NCBI GenBank assembly: GCA_002395835.1
Contig: DGVD01000022.1
Span: 1-64,000 of the forward strand
Source of the DNA: Bacteroidales bacterium UBA4293
GTDB taxonomy: Bacteria > Bacteroidota > Bacteroidia > Bacteroidales > Bacteroidaceae
Direction of reading: 5' to 3'
DNA length: 64,000 bases
Under the pieces are notes generated by a model. It worked only from the letters and a program-made list of their open reading frames with translations. It was not told the DNA's origin and made no database searches. The first letter of the stretch is position 1; each line of letters begins with the position of its first letter. Below, piece by piece: positions 15,492 through 23,946 of the stretch. A program made the position numbers and the translations under genes.

Positions 15492-16457
15492 TCATTCATT
15501 CAGTGCTCCACAATGAGGGCAACGACTATGCCTACTTGGCAATTTCTGTCCACAAATACCACACTGATATCCCCCTATTCCTTTGCATCGAGACAAAGCA
15601 AACCAAATATAAACGACCAAGAAAAGATACCCCACAAAGTAAGACGTGGTAAAAGTGAAAAAGATATAGCACACCACACAGATAGCGGCCAAACCGACTA
15701 AATACGTTACAGCATCGACAACAGGCAATTTCTTGAACACCTCATCCACAACTGCTATAATCAGGATTAAAATGCCCCAGACGCAAGTGATAAAACAAGC
15801 CAAGCCAAATGGCAAAGTAAAAGGGTTCAACGTGGGGTTATAGTAAAAATGAACCCATTCCTGTGGATCAAAAAGTTGAATGGAGCTATAGAAAGTAGCC
15901 GACACCGCTATCAATATACAAAGTGCCGTGGGATATGGGCTATCAATATCATTAAAATGAACGATCTGCAAGGGCTTTTTCAAAGACATACGATACAGAT
16001 AGACCAAGATGGCCACTCCTATCAACAACAAGAACCAAAGCAAATGGCTATTACTGAACAGATAAATAAAAACAGAGATAGGATCATCCGGAACAACCTT
16101 ATCCAGCAATTTCGATTCATAGGTCCAACCCAAAGTCTCTTGGTCCCTGGCCACCTTAACAAAGACTGTATCTATAGAATCATGCGGCATGAGCAGATAA
16201 TCTGCCACTACAAGCAAATCTCCTTTATAAACTACAATAGAGTCCGAATCATGAGGTTCAGATGAAAGGATGATAGAATCGGCTACAACCGTAAAATTAT
16301 AATTAATAGAATAATTGTGTTCAACCTCGAACTGCGTAGAATCGTTCACGACATCCAAAGAATCGTTGAGCGCAGCAGTACTACGCTCTGATTGAGAACA
16401 GCCCAGCAAGGAGCTGCAAGCAAGCAATATGAAAAGAAACCAGCTACTTTGCCGCAT
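15492..16457 (-). CDS. Membrane lipoprotein with C-terminal zinc ribbon, unknown function
   Basis: Protein of 321 residues. The N-terminus has a signal and lipobox (LACSSLLGCSQ). A soluble segment of about 25-130 contains an SH3-like stretch (VVYKGDLLVVADYLL ... LGWTYESKLL). Then come about five hydrophobic helices (from about 138 to 290) and a zinc ribbon at the very end (CGICGQKL ... CPHCGALNE). The order lipoprotein signal, SH3-like domain, helices, cytosolic zinc ribbon is unusual. Its start overlaps the end of the U32 gene by 14 bases, so it is the last gene of that operon. I do not recognise a specific family. Confidence 0.75.
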   Translation of the reverse strand: MRQSSWFLFILLACSSLLGCSQSERSTAALNDSLDVVNDSTQFEVEHNYSINYNFTVVADSIILSSEPHDSDSIVVYKGDLLVVADYLLMPHDSIDTVFVKVARDQETLGWTYESKLLDKVVPDDPISVFIYLFSNSHLLWFLLLIGVAILVYLYRMSLKKPLQIVHFNDIDSPYPTALCILIAVSATFYSSIQLFDPQEWVHFYYNPTLNPFTLPFGLACFITCVWGILILIIAVVDEVFKKLPVVDAVTYLVGLAAICVVCYIFFTFTTSYFVGYLFLVVYIWFALSRCKGIGGYQCGICGQKLPSRHSRCPHCGALNE

Positions 16458-18276
16458 AAACCTTCATTTGACACTGTTTACAATCAAATTCCAAACGGAA
16501 TCTTCGACCATCCTTAGAAATCAAGCTATAAGGCTCTGTAAATGGGGACTTGTTCCTCTGATGAACCGGACACCATCCCATCATAAACCGGATACAATGA
16601 CGACAGTACATCAGAGCCTGACCTTCTACAGCCTTCTTCTCAAAAGCCGGTTCTACTGTCAACGCACCTTGCTCCTTATAAACCTCCACTGCTGCACGAT
16701 TCAAGGCATTGGCCAAGTAAGTAAGATTCTTCCCTTGGTAAAAGCCCGTATGCAAAGATGACATACGTGCCACTTCCTGCCTATAGGTTATTTTCCTTAC
16801 CTGAACCAGCTTATCGATAGCCATTCTTCTAGCCTCTGCCAATTGTGAAGAAGGGATAAAGAAATTCTGTGACAAGTGAATCTCAATACTTTCAGCCTCA
16901 AAAGGAGTATTCCCCAATTTTGAAAGCTGCCTCTTCAGATTATCTTGTTGTTCACTACGAGCCAGTTGCTTCTCCATACGAATAGGTAAAGCCACCTTAT
17001 TGCCGTCCTCATCAGCCATGAACAATGAGAAGCCATCCGGAATCTCCCTCAGCACCATATCCACCCTCAGTTTTCTTTGAGCAGACGGACGACTGAGCAA
17101 ACGTTCAAACTCGTGATCGTAGTTCCGGTACAAAATGGTATGAGGACGGATGTTCAATCTTTCCTGAGGGAAAAGTTTGTTTTGTTCCACCTTATTTATA
17201 CGGAACCCATGCAGTTGGCCCATATCATCCCTATAGCAAACCCCATCACCATTGTTGAAATGCCTCGTCCCAGCTACTACAATATATCCCCCACGAGATT
17301 CCTTCACATACCCCATTTCTTCACCTAAAGATTTGGGAGTATCCAAGGAACAGATAGCATCGTTTCTTCCATGCAGGAAATAATCCGTAAAACCACGGTT
17401 GAAACTCTTATCCAGTTGGGGAGAGAAACTCAAGACAGAATACCCGGAAGAAGATCTTTCATATTCACTCCTCCGTTTGAAAATGGCATCCAGTTTTTTC
17501 CGATAATAGGCTGTGACATTCTTGACATAGGAAAGATCCTTCAGACGACCTTCAATCTTTAAAGAAGTAGCCCCTGCATCCAGCAACTGCTCCAGATTAT
17601 CACTCTGGTTCATATCCTTCAAGGAAAGAGGATATTTATTCTTTCTGATAACTTTTCCCTTGGCATCTACCAAATCGAAAGGCAGACGACAGAACTGAGC
17701 ACATTCTCCCCTGTTGGCACTACGTCCGAAACAAGCCTGAGACGCATAACACTGACCACTGTAACTGACACAGAGAGCCCCATGTACAAATACCTCCAAA
17801 GGCATTTGAGGCACAGCCTCGTGAATCCTTCTTATTTCATCAAGAGTCAATTCTCGAGCCAGTACAGCCTGCCGATACCCCATCTCATACAAATACCGAA
17901 CCTTCTCCGCAGAACGGTTGTCCATCTGAGTACTAGCATGCAAAGGTATAGGGGGCAAATTCAGTTTCAGCAATGCCAAATCCTGAACAATCAGCGCATC
18001 GACACCAATCCTATACAATTTCCAGATGAGCTGTTCCACCACTGGAAGTTCCTCATCCTTGAGAATGGTATTCACCGTTACATAGACACGCACACGAAAG
18101 AGATGAGCATACTCCACCAGACTCGCTAGATCTTCCAACGAGTTGCCTGCTGCTGCTCGGGCTCCGAATTTCTCGGCCCCTATATACACAGCATCGGCTC
18201 CGTGCCTGATGGCTTCCATACCTATCTCTACCGTCTTGGCAGGAGCCAGCAATTCTATCTTACGGCATTCTTTCAT
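16444..18276 (-). CDS. U32 family protein, probable RNA hydroxylation factor (TrhP/RlhA type)
   Basis: 610 residues. The U32 signature EVFVHGALCVSYSGQC is at 161-176, with further cysteines C182, C192 and C196 that may ligate an Fe-S cluster. The N-terminal barrel starts IELLAPAKTVEIGMEAI and includes HGADAVYIGAEKFGAR. The second half (about 320-600) resembles the DUF3656 region of E. coli RlhA and ends with paired cysteines (YCRHC, CKQC). In E. coli, relatives hydroxylate tRNA U34 (TrhP) or 23S rRNA C2501 (RlhA) using prephenate. Length and the second domain favour RlhA-like. Older annotation as peptidase or collagenase is less likely. Overlaps metA by 4 bases. Confidence 0.85.
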   Translation of the reverse strand: MKECRKIELLAPAKTVEIGMEAIRHGADAVYIGAEKFGARAAAGNSLEDLASLVEYAHLFRVRVYVTVNTILKDEELPVVEQLIWKLYRIGVDALIVQDLALLKLNLPPIPLHASTQMDNRSAEKVRYLYEMGYRQAVLARELTLDEIRRIHEAVPQMPLEVFVHGALCVSYSGQCYASQACFGRSANRGECAQFCRLPFDLVDAKGKVIRKNKYPLSLKDMNQSDNLEQLLDAGATSLKIEGRLKDLSYVKNVTAYYRKKLDAIFKRRSEYERSSSGYSVLSFSPQLDKSFNRGFTDYFLHGRNDAICSLDTPKSLGEEMGYVKESRGGYIVVAGTRHFNNGDGVCYRDDMGQLHGFRINKVEQNKLFPQERLNIRPHTILYRNYDHEFERLLSRPSAQRKLRVDMVLREIPDGFSLFMADEDGNKVALPIRMEKQLARSEQQDNLKRQLSKLGNTPFEAESIEIHLSQNFFIPSSQLAEARRMAIDKLVQVRKITYRQEVARMSSLHTGFYQGKNLTYLANALNRAAVEVYKEQGALTVEPAFEKKAVEGQALMYCRHCIRFMMGWCPVHQRNKSPFTEPYSLISKDGRRFRLEFDCKQCQMKVYAAK

Positions 18277-19190
18277 CGAATTTGATTAATATCGTAAGGA
18301 GTCATCTGGTAGACGTAATAGTTAATCCAATTGTTGTACAACAGATTCGCATGCGCCCTCCAATGCACCAAAGGCCCTTTATCCGGATTATCATCCCGAT
18401 AATAGTTTTCCGGAAGCTGAATAGGCAACCCCTTACCCAGGTCACGCTTATACTCATTGTCCAATGTATAAGGTGAGTATTCAGGATGCCCCGTGATGTA
18501 GATTTCCCGACCCTCACGAGCCATAGAAATACAAACACCCGATTCCGGAGACTCTGCCAGGATTTCCAGTCCCTCTATCTTCTCTATGTCCTCCCTCCTG
18601 CACTCTGTGTGACGACTGTGAGGCATGTAGAACGTGTCATCAAATCCCCGGAAAAGAGGACAGCGAGGGTTCAGAATTTGCTGTTCAAAGATACCGAACA
18701 CCTTCTTAGGAGTGTCATACTTTGGTATCCCATAATGATGAAACATGCCTGCAAAAGCAGCCCAGCAGATGTACAAGGTGGAAGTGACATGTGTTTTGGC
18801 CCAATTAAAGATTTCTGTCATCTCGGGCCAATACAATACCTCGTCGAATTCCAACTGCTCCACAGGCGCTCCGGTGATAATCATACCATCGAAGCGCTGT
18901 GAACGCAGCAGTTCAAATTCCTTATAAAATGCCATCATATGCTCGATAGGGGTATTCTTGGAGGTATGACTCTTAAGTTTCATAAAAGTAATCTCCAACT
19001 GCAACGGAGTATTCGAAAGGATTCGGACCAAATCTGTCTCTGTTGTAATCTTTATCGGCATCAAGTTGAGAATCACGATTTTCAAAGGACGGATATCCTG
19101 TCCCTCTGCCCGTGAATTATCCATCACGAAGATGTTCTCCTTCTTGAGCAACTCAATAGCAGGTAATCTATCAGGTAACGTTAATGGCAT
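18273..19190 (-). CDS. metA: Homoserine O-acetyltransferase, MetA type
   Basis: Acylates homoserine, committing it to methionine; 305 residues, standard. Catalytic C142 in YICWAAFAG, with H235 and E237 in YITGHPEYSP. Residue 111 is Glu (ITGAPVEQLEF). In MetA enzymes Glu at this position goes with acetyl-CoA and Gly with succinyl-CoA, so the product should be O-acetylhomoserine. It lies 22 bases after the M13 peptidase gene and overlaps the U32 gene by 4 bases. No SAM or other riboswitch fits in the short gap upstream. It competes with ApgM/ThrC for homoserine made by ThrA. Confidence 0.96.
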   Translation of the reverse strand: MPLTLPDRLPAIELLKKENIFVMDNSRAEGQDIRPLKIVILNLMPIKITTETDLVRILSNTPLQLEITFMKLKSHTSKNTPIEHMMAFYKEFELLRSQRFDGMIITGAPVEQLEFDEVLYWPEMTEIFNWAKTHVTSTLYICWAAFAGMFHHYGIPKYDTPKKVFGIFEQQILNPRCPLFRGFDDTFYMPHSRHTECRREDIEKIEGLEILAESPESGVCISMAREGREIYITGHPEYSPYTLDNEYKRDLGKGLPIQLPENYYRDDNPDKGPLVHWRAHANLLYNNWINYYVYQMTPYDINQIR

Positions 19191-19212
19191 ATTCTAATTT
19201 TAAAAACTTTTA

Positions 19213-21246
19213 TTACCAAACTGAAACTCTTTCCTCTTCTGGCAAATAGAGAGCATCGCCCTCCTTCACGCCAAAGGCTTCATACCAAGCATTGATATGA
19301 GGAAGGGTTCCATTTACACGCCAACGACCCAGTGAGTGAGGATCACTCTTGGTACGACGACGAATTTCCTCTTCGCGGATATTCTGTCCCCAAACACTAG
19401 CATAAGCAATGAAGAAACGCTGTTCTGGAGTCAGGCCATCGACAGTTTCCAAAGGATTCTGAGCAGTAGCATTCTTGAATGCCTGGAAAGAAACCTCCAG
19501 ACCTCCATGGTCGGCCAGGTTCTCACCATTGGTAAGCTTACCATTGCCAAACAGACCAGGAAGCACTTCAATCTTGTCGAAATAAGCAGCCAGCTTATTA
19601 GTACGCTCCTCAAACTTCTGACGGTCCTCTTCAGTCCACCAGTTAGACAGGTTACCATCCTTGTCGAACTGAGAACCTTCATCATCGAATCCGTGAGTCA
19701 TCTCATGACCGATAACTACACCGATAGCACCATAGTTGAATGCATCATCAGCCTCCATGTCGAAGAACGGATACTGAAGGATACCTGCAGGGAAGCAGAT
19801 TTCGTTGGTAGTAGGGTTGTAATATGCATTCACTGTCTGAGGAGTCATGTACCATTCAGATGGATCTACTGGCTTGTTCAGCTTACGAGCCAACTCATCC
19901 TTCCAGTTCCATACACTGACAGCCTTCAGGTTCTCATACAGTGACTTAGAAGGGTCGATTTCCAAAGAAGAATAATCCTTCCACTCATCAGGATAGCCCA
20001 CCTTGATAAGGAAAGCGTTCAACTTGTCATGAGCCTTCTGCTTGGTTTCGGCACTCATCCACTCCTGAGCATCGATACGCTCACCCAGAGCCACCTGCAG
20101 GTTCTTAACCAACTGCACCATTCTCTCCTTAGCTGCAGCAGGGAAATACTTCTCTACATACATCTGACCCAAAGCCATACCCAGGGTACCGTTTACCATA
20201 TTGATGGCACGCTTCCAACGAGGCTGCTGCTCCAATCTACCGGTCAAAACCTTACCGAAGAAATCGAAATTAGCTTCCTGGAACGTATCAGACAGCACAC
20301 TTGCAGCACCAGAAAGAACATTCCAACGCAGATAATTCTTCAAAGCCTCCAGATTCTCAGAAGCAATCACAGCCTCTGTCTCATGCAAATGAGTAGGCAT
20401 ACCGATATTCAGTTCCTTCACATCAGCACCGATGGTCTTGAAGAAAGAAGCCCAATCCAACTTGCTATACTCCTTGTTGAACTCATCGATAGTAAGCTTA
20501 TGATAGATGTTCTCTGGATTACGCATTTCCACATTGCTCAAGGAAGCCTTAGCCAGACGAGTCTCAATACGCATAACATCCTGCATACGAGCCTTTGCCT
20601 GCTCCTCAGTATCACCCAGCAACTTGAACATGGTAACTACATGCTCCTGGAACTTATTACGGATGTTCACTGTAGCCTCATCTTCCTCTACGTAATAGTC
20701 CTTCTGACCCAGAGAAAGACCACCCTGAGAAATAGAGAACAGGTTGTCTTTACTAGATTTCATATCAGCATCAATGCCATAACGGAAGAAACCACCATCA
20801 CCCACAATGCTCATCTCTGAAACAGCATTGAAGAACTGTGCCTTGTCTGCAATGGCATCAATCTTAGCCAAATCGGCCTTAATAGGTTCAGCACCCTCCT
20901 TATTCAGACGGACACTGTCTGTAACCAACTTATACACATCGGCTACCTTCTGAGCTACAGAACCTTTTGCCTGCTCCTTAGCTATGAGCTCATCTACCAA
21001 CCCACGGAGCTGAGTGGTATTCAGTTCTGCCAGTGCATCGAAAGAACCATAACGAGAATACTCTGCTGGCAATGGGTTGTTTTTCATCCAGTTACCATTA
21101 GCATATTCATAGAAATCGTCACCTGGTTTCTTTGTCTCATCACGATTCTCCTTCTTAATACCCACGCCAAGTGGCTTGGTAGATGGAGAACAACTGTAGC
21201 ATAATGCACCTACAATCATTGCGATAAAATAGTTTTGTACTTTCAT
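19213..21246 (-). CDS. M13 family zinc endopeptidase (neprilysin/PepO-like), lipoprotein
   Basis: Exported metallopeptidase, 677 residues. Signal ends at lipobox CYSC. Large N-terminal helical domain typical of M13, then zinc motif HEMTH at 514-518 and third ligand E575 in ENLADHGG (D579 supporting). NAYYNPTTNEICFPAGILQ is the conserved substrate strand and HINAWYEAF the C-terminal motif. Likely degrades oligopeptides at the cell envelope. It sits 12 bases downstream of the ABC-F gene and 22 upstream of metA in a long same-strand run. Confidence 0.95.
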   Translation of the reverse strand: MKVQNYFIAMIVGALCYSCSPSTKPLGVGIKKENRDETKKPGDDFYEYANGNWMKNNPLPAEYSRYGSFDALAELNTTQLRGLVDELIAKEQAKGSVAQKVADVYKLVTDSVRLNKEGAEPIKADLAKIDAIADKAQFFNAVSEMSIVGDGGFFRYGIDADMKSSKDNLFSISQGGLSLGQKDYYVEEDEATVNIRNKFQEHVVTMFKLLGDTEEQAKARMQDVMRIETRLAKASLSNVEMRNPENIYHKLTIDEFNKEYSKLDWASFFKTIGADVKELNIGMPTHLHETEAVIASENLEALKNYLRWNVLSGAASVLSDTFQEANFDFFGKVLTGRLEQQPRWKRAINMVNGTLGMALGQMYVEKYFPAAAKERMVQLVKNLQVALGERIDAQEWMSAETKQKAHDKLNAFLIKVGYPDEWKDYSSLEIDPSKSLYENLKAVSVWNWKDELARKLNKPVDPSEWYMTPQTVNAYYNPTTNEICFPAGILQYPFFDMEADDAFNYGAIGVVIGHEMTHGFDDEGSQFDKDGNLSNWWTEEDRQKFEERTNKLAAYFDKIEVLPGLFGNGKLTNGENLADHGGLEVSFQAFKNATAQNPLETVDGLTPEQRFFIAYASVWGQNIREEEIRRRTKSDPHSLGRWRVNGTLPHINAWYEAFGVKEGDALYLPEEERVSVW

Positions 21247-21258
21247 AATTATAATATA

Positions 21259-23211
21259 TTAAAGTTTCATCTCTTCTAATTCCATGGAGCAAACCTCCCA
21301 CTTTTCCACCGCTGCATCCAGCTGTTTCTTCAGTTCTCCATGCTGGGTGTAAAGCGAAGCATCCGATGCCCCTTCTACAGTACTCATCTTATCTTCCAGC
21401 TCCGCAATTCTAGCTTCCAGCCCGGAAATCTCATCCTCGCAATCCTTCACAGCCTTTTCTGCCTTCCGGATACGTTTCTGGAATTCCTTTTGCTGCTCGT
21501 ACGACAATTTCCCTTCACTAGGGGTATTATCGGTTACCACTTCCACTCTGCCTGAAGCCGAAGTTCCGCTAGACAAGGTAGAAGATGACAGCATATCCAG
21601 GGAATCCAACTGCTTCTTCTGCAAGAAATCATAGATTCCACCGATATGTTCGGTTACCCGTCCTCCACCAAATTCATACACCTTCGTGACTAGCCCATCC
21701 AGAAACTCTCTATCATGACTGACAACGATTACGGTACCGTCGAAATCACGTATAGCCTCCTTCAGAACATCCTTGGAACGCATATCCAGATGGTTGGTAG
21801 GCTCATCCAGAATCAGGAAGTTCACAGGTTCCAGCAGCAACTTAATCATAGCCAACCGGCTACGCTCGCCACCACTCAGCACCTTCACCTTTTTTTCCGA
21901 AGCCTCACCACCAAACATAAAGGCACCCAGAATATCCCGTATTTTAAGACGGATATCCCCTTTTGCCACCAAGTCTATCGTATCAAAAACAGTGATTTCC
22001 TCATTCAGCAACTGAGCCTGATTCTGAGCGAAATAACCTATTTGTACGTTGTGTCCTATTTTTATGGTTCCATCGTAGGGTATCTCATTCATGATACATT
22101 TCACCAAGGTAGATTTACCCTCACCATTCTTTCCTACAAAAGCTACCTTCTCCCCTCTTTTGATGGTGAAGTTCACATGATGGAAAACCTCATGGGAACC
22201 ATAAGCTTTCCTGGCATCCTCGCAGATAAGTGGATAGTCACCACTTCTTACGGAAGGTGGAAATTTCAGATGCAACGATGAATTATCCACCTCATCCACC
22301 TCTATCGGGATGATTTTCTCCAACTGCTTGATTCGGCTCTGCACCTGAACAGCCTTTGTGGGTTTATACCTGAACCGCTCTATGAAATCCTTGATATCGG
22401 CAATTTCCTTCTGCTGATTCTCATAGGCTCTGAGCTGCTGTTCTCGACGTTCCACACGCAGGTTCACGAATTCATCATACTTTACCTTATAGTCGTAAAT
22501 CCGACCACAGGAAATCTCAATCGTCCTGTTGGTTACATTATTGATGAATGCACGGTCGTGGCTTACCAGAACCAGGGCATTGCACCGTGAAGCCAGGAAA
22601 TTCTCCACCCACTGAATACTCTCAATATCCAAGTGGTTTGTAGGCTCATCCAGCAGCAGGACATCCGGTCTCTGCAGCAAGATTTTAGCCAATTCTATTC
22701 GCATACGCCAACCACCACTGAACTGACTGGTGGGAAGGTCGAAGTCCGATCTTTGGAAACCCAGACCCTGCAGTGTACGCTCCAGTTCTGCCTGGTAGTT
22801 CAGCCCACCCATCATATTGAACCGTTCGTTCTCATGCGTGAACCGCTCCACCAGATTCAGGTATTCCTCCGATTCATAGTCTGTGCGTTCAGCTAGTTCT
22901 ACATTCATGCGGTCCAACTCATCACGCATGGTGCTGATATGCTCAAACGCCAGTTCTGCCTCCTCCCGCACAGTTCTAGTATCACTAAGAACCATGACCT
23001 GAGGCAGATATCCGATAGTAGTCTCTTTAGGGACAGCCACCACCCCACTTGTGGGAGCCTGAAGGCCTGCCAGAATTTTCAGTAAGGTGGATTTTCCGGC
23101 ACCATTCTTCCCCACCAAGGCTATCCTATCCTTGGGATTTATTACAAAGGAAACTTTTTGAAAAAGAGGTCGAGCACTGAACTCGACCTCCAGATTTTCC
23201 ACTGATATCAT
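21259..23211 (-). CDS. ABC-F family ATPase (ribosome-associated type)
   Basis: Soluble twin ATPase without membrane segments. I take ATG 23211 (MISVENLEVEF) as the start, 7 bases after the preceding stop; an in-frame ATG at 23235 would overlap that gene. First cassette: VGKNGAGKSTLLK, SGGWRMRIELAK, LLLDEPTNHLD. An inter-domain linker of about 80 residues rich in charged helix follows. Second cassette: VGKNGEGKSTLVK, SGGERSRLAMIK, LILDEPTNHLD. The C-terminal coiled coil from about 580 (QKRIRKAEKAVKDCEDEI) is typical of Uup/YheS-like proteins. Probable translation factor; resistance-type ABC-F is less likely given the housekeeping context. Confidence 0.9.
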   Translation of the reverse strand: MISVENLEVEFSARPLFQKVSFVINPKDRIALVGKNGAGKSTLLKILAGLQAPTSGVVAVPKETTIGYLPQVMVLSDTRTVREEAELAFEHISTMRDELDRMNVELAERTDYESEEYLNLVERFTHENERFNMMGGLNYQAELERTLQGLGFQRSDFDLPTSQFSGGWRMRIELAKILLQRPDVLLLDEPTNHLDIESIQWVENFLASRCNALVLVSHDRAFINNVTNRTIEISCGRIYDYKVKYDEFVNLRVERREQQLRAYENQQKEIADIKDFIERFRYKPTKAVQVQSRIKQLEKIIPIEVDEVDNSSLHLKFPPSVRSGDYPLICEDARKAYGSHEVFHHVNFTIKRGEKVAFVGKNGEGKSTLVKCIMNEIPYDGTIKIGHNVQIGYFAQNQAQLLNEEITVFDTIDLVAKGDIRLKIRDILGAFMFGGEASEKKVKVLSGGERSRLAMIKLLLEPVNFLILDEPTNHLDMRSKDVLKEAIRDFDGTVIVVSHDREFLDGLVTKVYEFGGGRVTEHIGGIYDFLQKKQLDSLDMLSSSTLSSGTSASGRVEVVTDNTPSEGKLSYEQQKEFQKRIRKAEKAVKDCEDEISGLEARIAELEDKMSTVEGASDASLYTQHGELKKQLDAAVEKWEVCSMELEEMKL

Positions 23212-23218
23212 CCGTTGA

Positions 23219-23713
23219 TCAGAAGTAGAAGCCAAAGCCCAACTTGAATCCTACCTGACTATAGTCCTGGTCTTTGAAACTCTGGCTATAGAAAACTGCA
23301 GGTTCAATGGTTACAGTCCTGCTCAGGAAATAAGCATAACCCACCTCAGCTTTAATCTGGACATCATTATAGTTGCCACCATCAACATTTCTGTAATTTG
23401 AGTGCAGATATTTTCCACTCAGACCCAAATAGATACCATTCTGCTGAATGTAGTAACGAAGACCACCACCTGCAGAGAACTCCTGCAAATGCTTGTTTCC
23501 GTAGTCGATACCAACCTCAGCCACTGCAGCCCAGTTGTCTTCTATAAAAAGACCAGCCGTAGCGCTACCAGCCAGGCTAAACTTGCTCTGACCAGAGAAT
23601 GACATCCCTACTTTAGAAAAAGAGGTGTTGATGTAATAAGTGTCACGCTCAAACTGAGCAAATGTGCTTACTGAAATCATCAGAGCAAACAAGGTAAAGA
23701 TTAGTTTTTTCAT
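23219..23713 (-). CDS. Small outer-membrane beta-barrel protein
   Basis: 164 residues with signal peptide (MKKLIFTLFALMISVSTFAQ). The mature part has alternating strands (AGLFIEDNWAAVAEVGIDYG; GLRYYIQQNGIYLGLSGKYL) and ends VGFKLGFGFYF, a typical barrel end strand with terminal aromatic. Similar in kind to the barrel gene at 12626-13087 but not closely alike. Function unknown. It lies between the small membrane protein (5-base gap) and the ABC-F gene. Confidence 0.75.
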   Translation of the reverse strand: MKKLIFTLFALMISVSTFAQFERDTYYINTSFSKVGMSFSGQSKFSLAGSATAGLFIEDNWAAVAEVGIDYGNKHLQEFSAGGGLRYYIQQNGIYLGLSGKYLHSNYRNVDGGNYNDVQIKAEVGYAYFLSRTVTIEPAVFYSQSFKDQDYSQVGFKLGFGFYF

Positions 23714-23718
23714 TTTAC

Positions 23719-23946
23719 TTATTTTTGAATGTTATTATTGATATCGTCTTCACGTTCCTGCGCCATCTTCGCCTTCTTTTTTAACACGAAGTAAAGAATG
23801 ATGATGATAGCATAAGCTACCACGATGGTGAGGACTTTCTCTGAAGTGCTGGCCTCCGTATTCCGGGGAAGCAGCCAGATAAACATACCCGTGGTATAGA
23901 TGAACAGCACCAGCGGGATGAGCCAAGGTTTCTTACTTCGCAGCAT
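23719..23946 (-). CDS. Small two-helix membrane protein next to cstA
   Basis: 75 residues. Two hydrophobic helices (about 9-25 and 38-55) with a positive start (MLRSKKPW) and a highly charged tail (KKKAKMAQEREDDINNN). It overlaps the end of cstA by 14 bases, so it is translationally coupled. In E. coli, cstA and btsT are followed by small ORFs of another family (YbdD/YjiX); this one could play a comparable accessory role, but that is inference from position only. Confidence 0.75.
   Translation of the reverse strand: MLRSKKPWLIPLVLFIYTTGMFIWLLPRNTEASTSEKVLTIVVAYAIIIILYFVLKKKAKMAQEREDDINNNIQK

Noticed and set aside
16444..18276. Collagenase or peptidase function for the U32 protein
   Set aside because: No peptidase catalytic motif is seen, and characterised relatives act in RNA hydroxylation.
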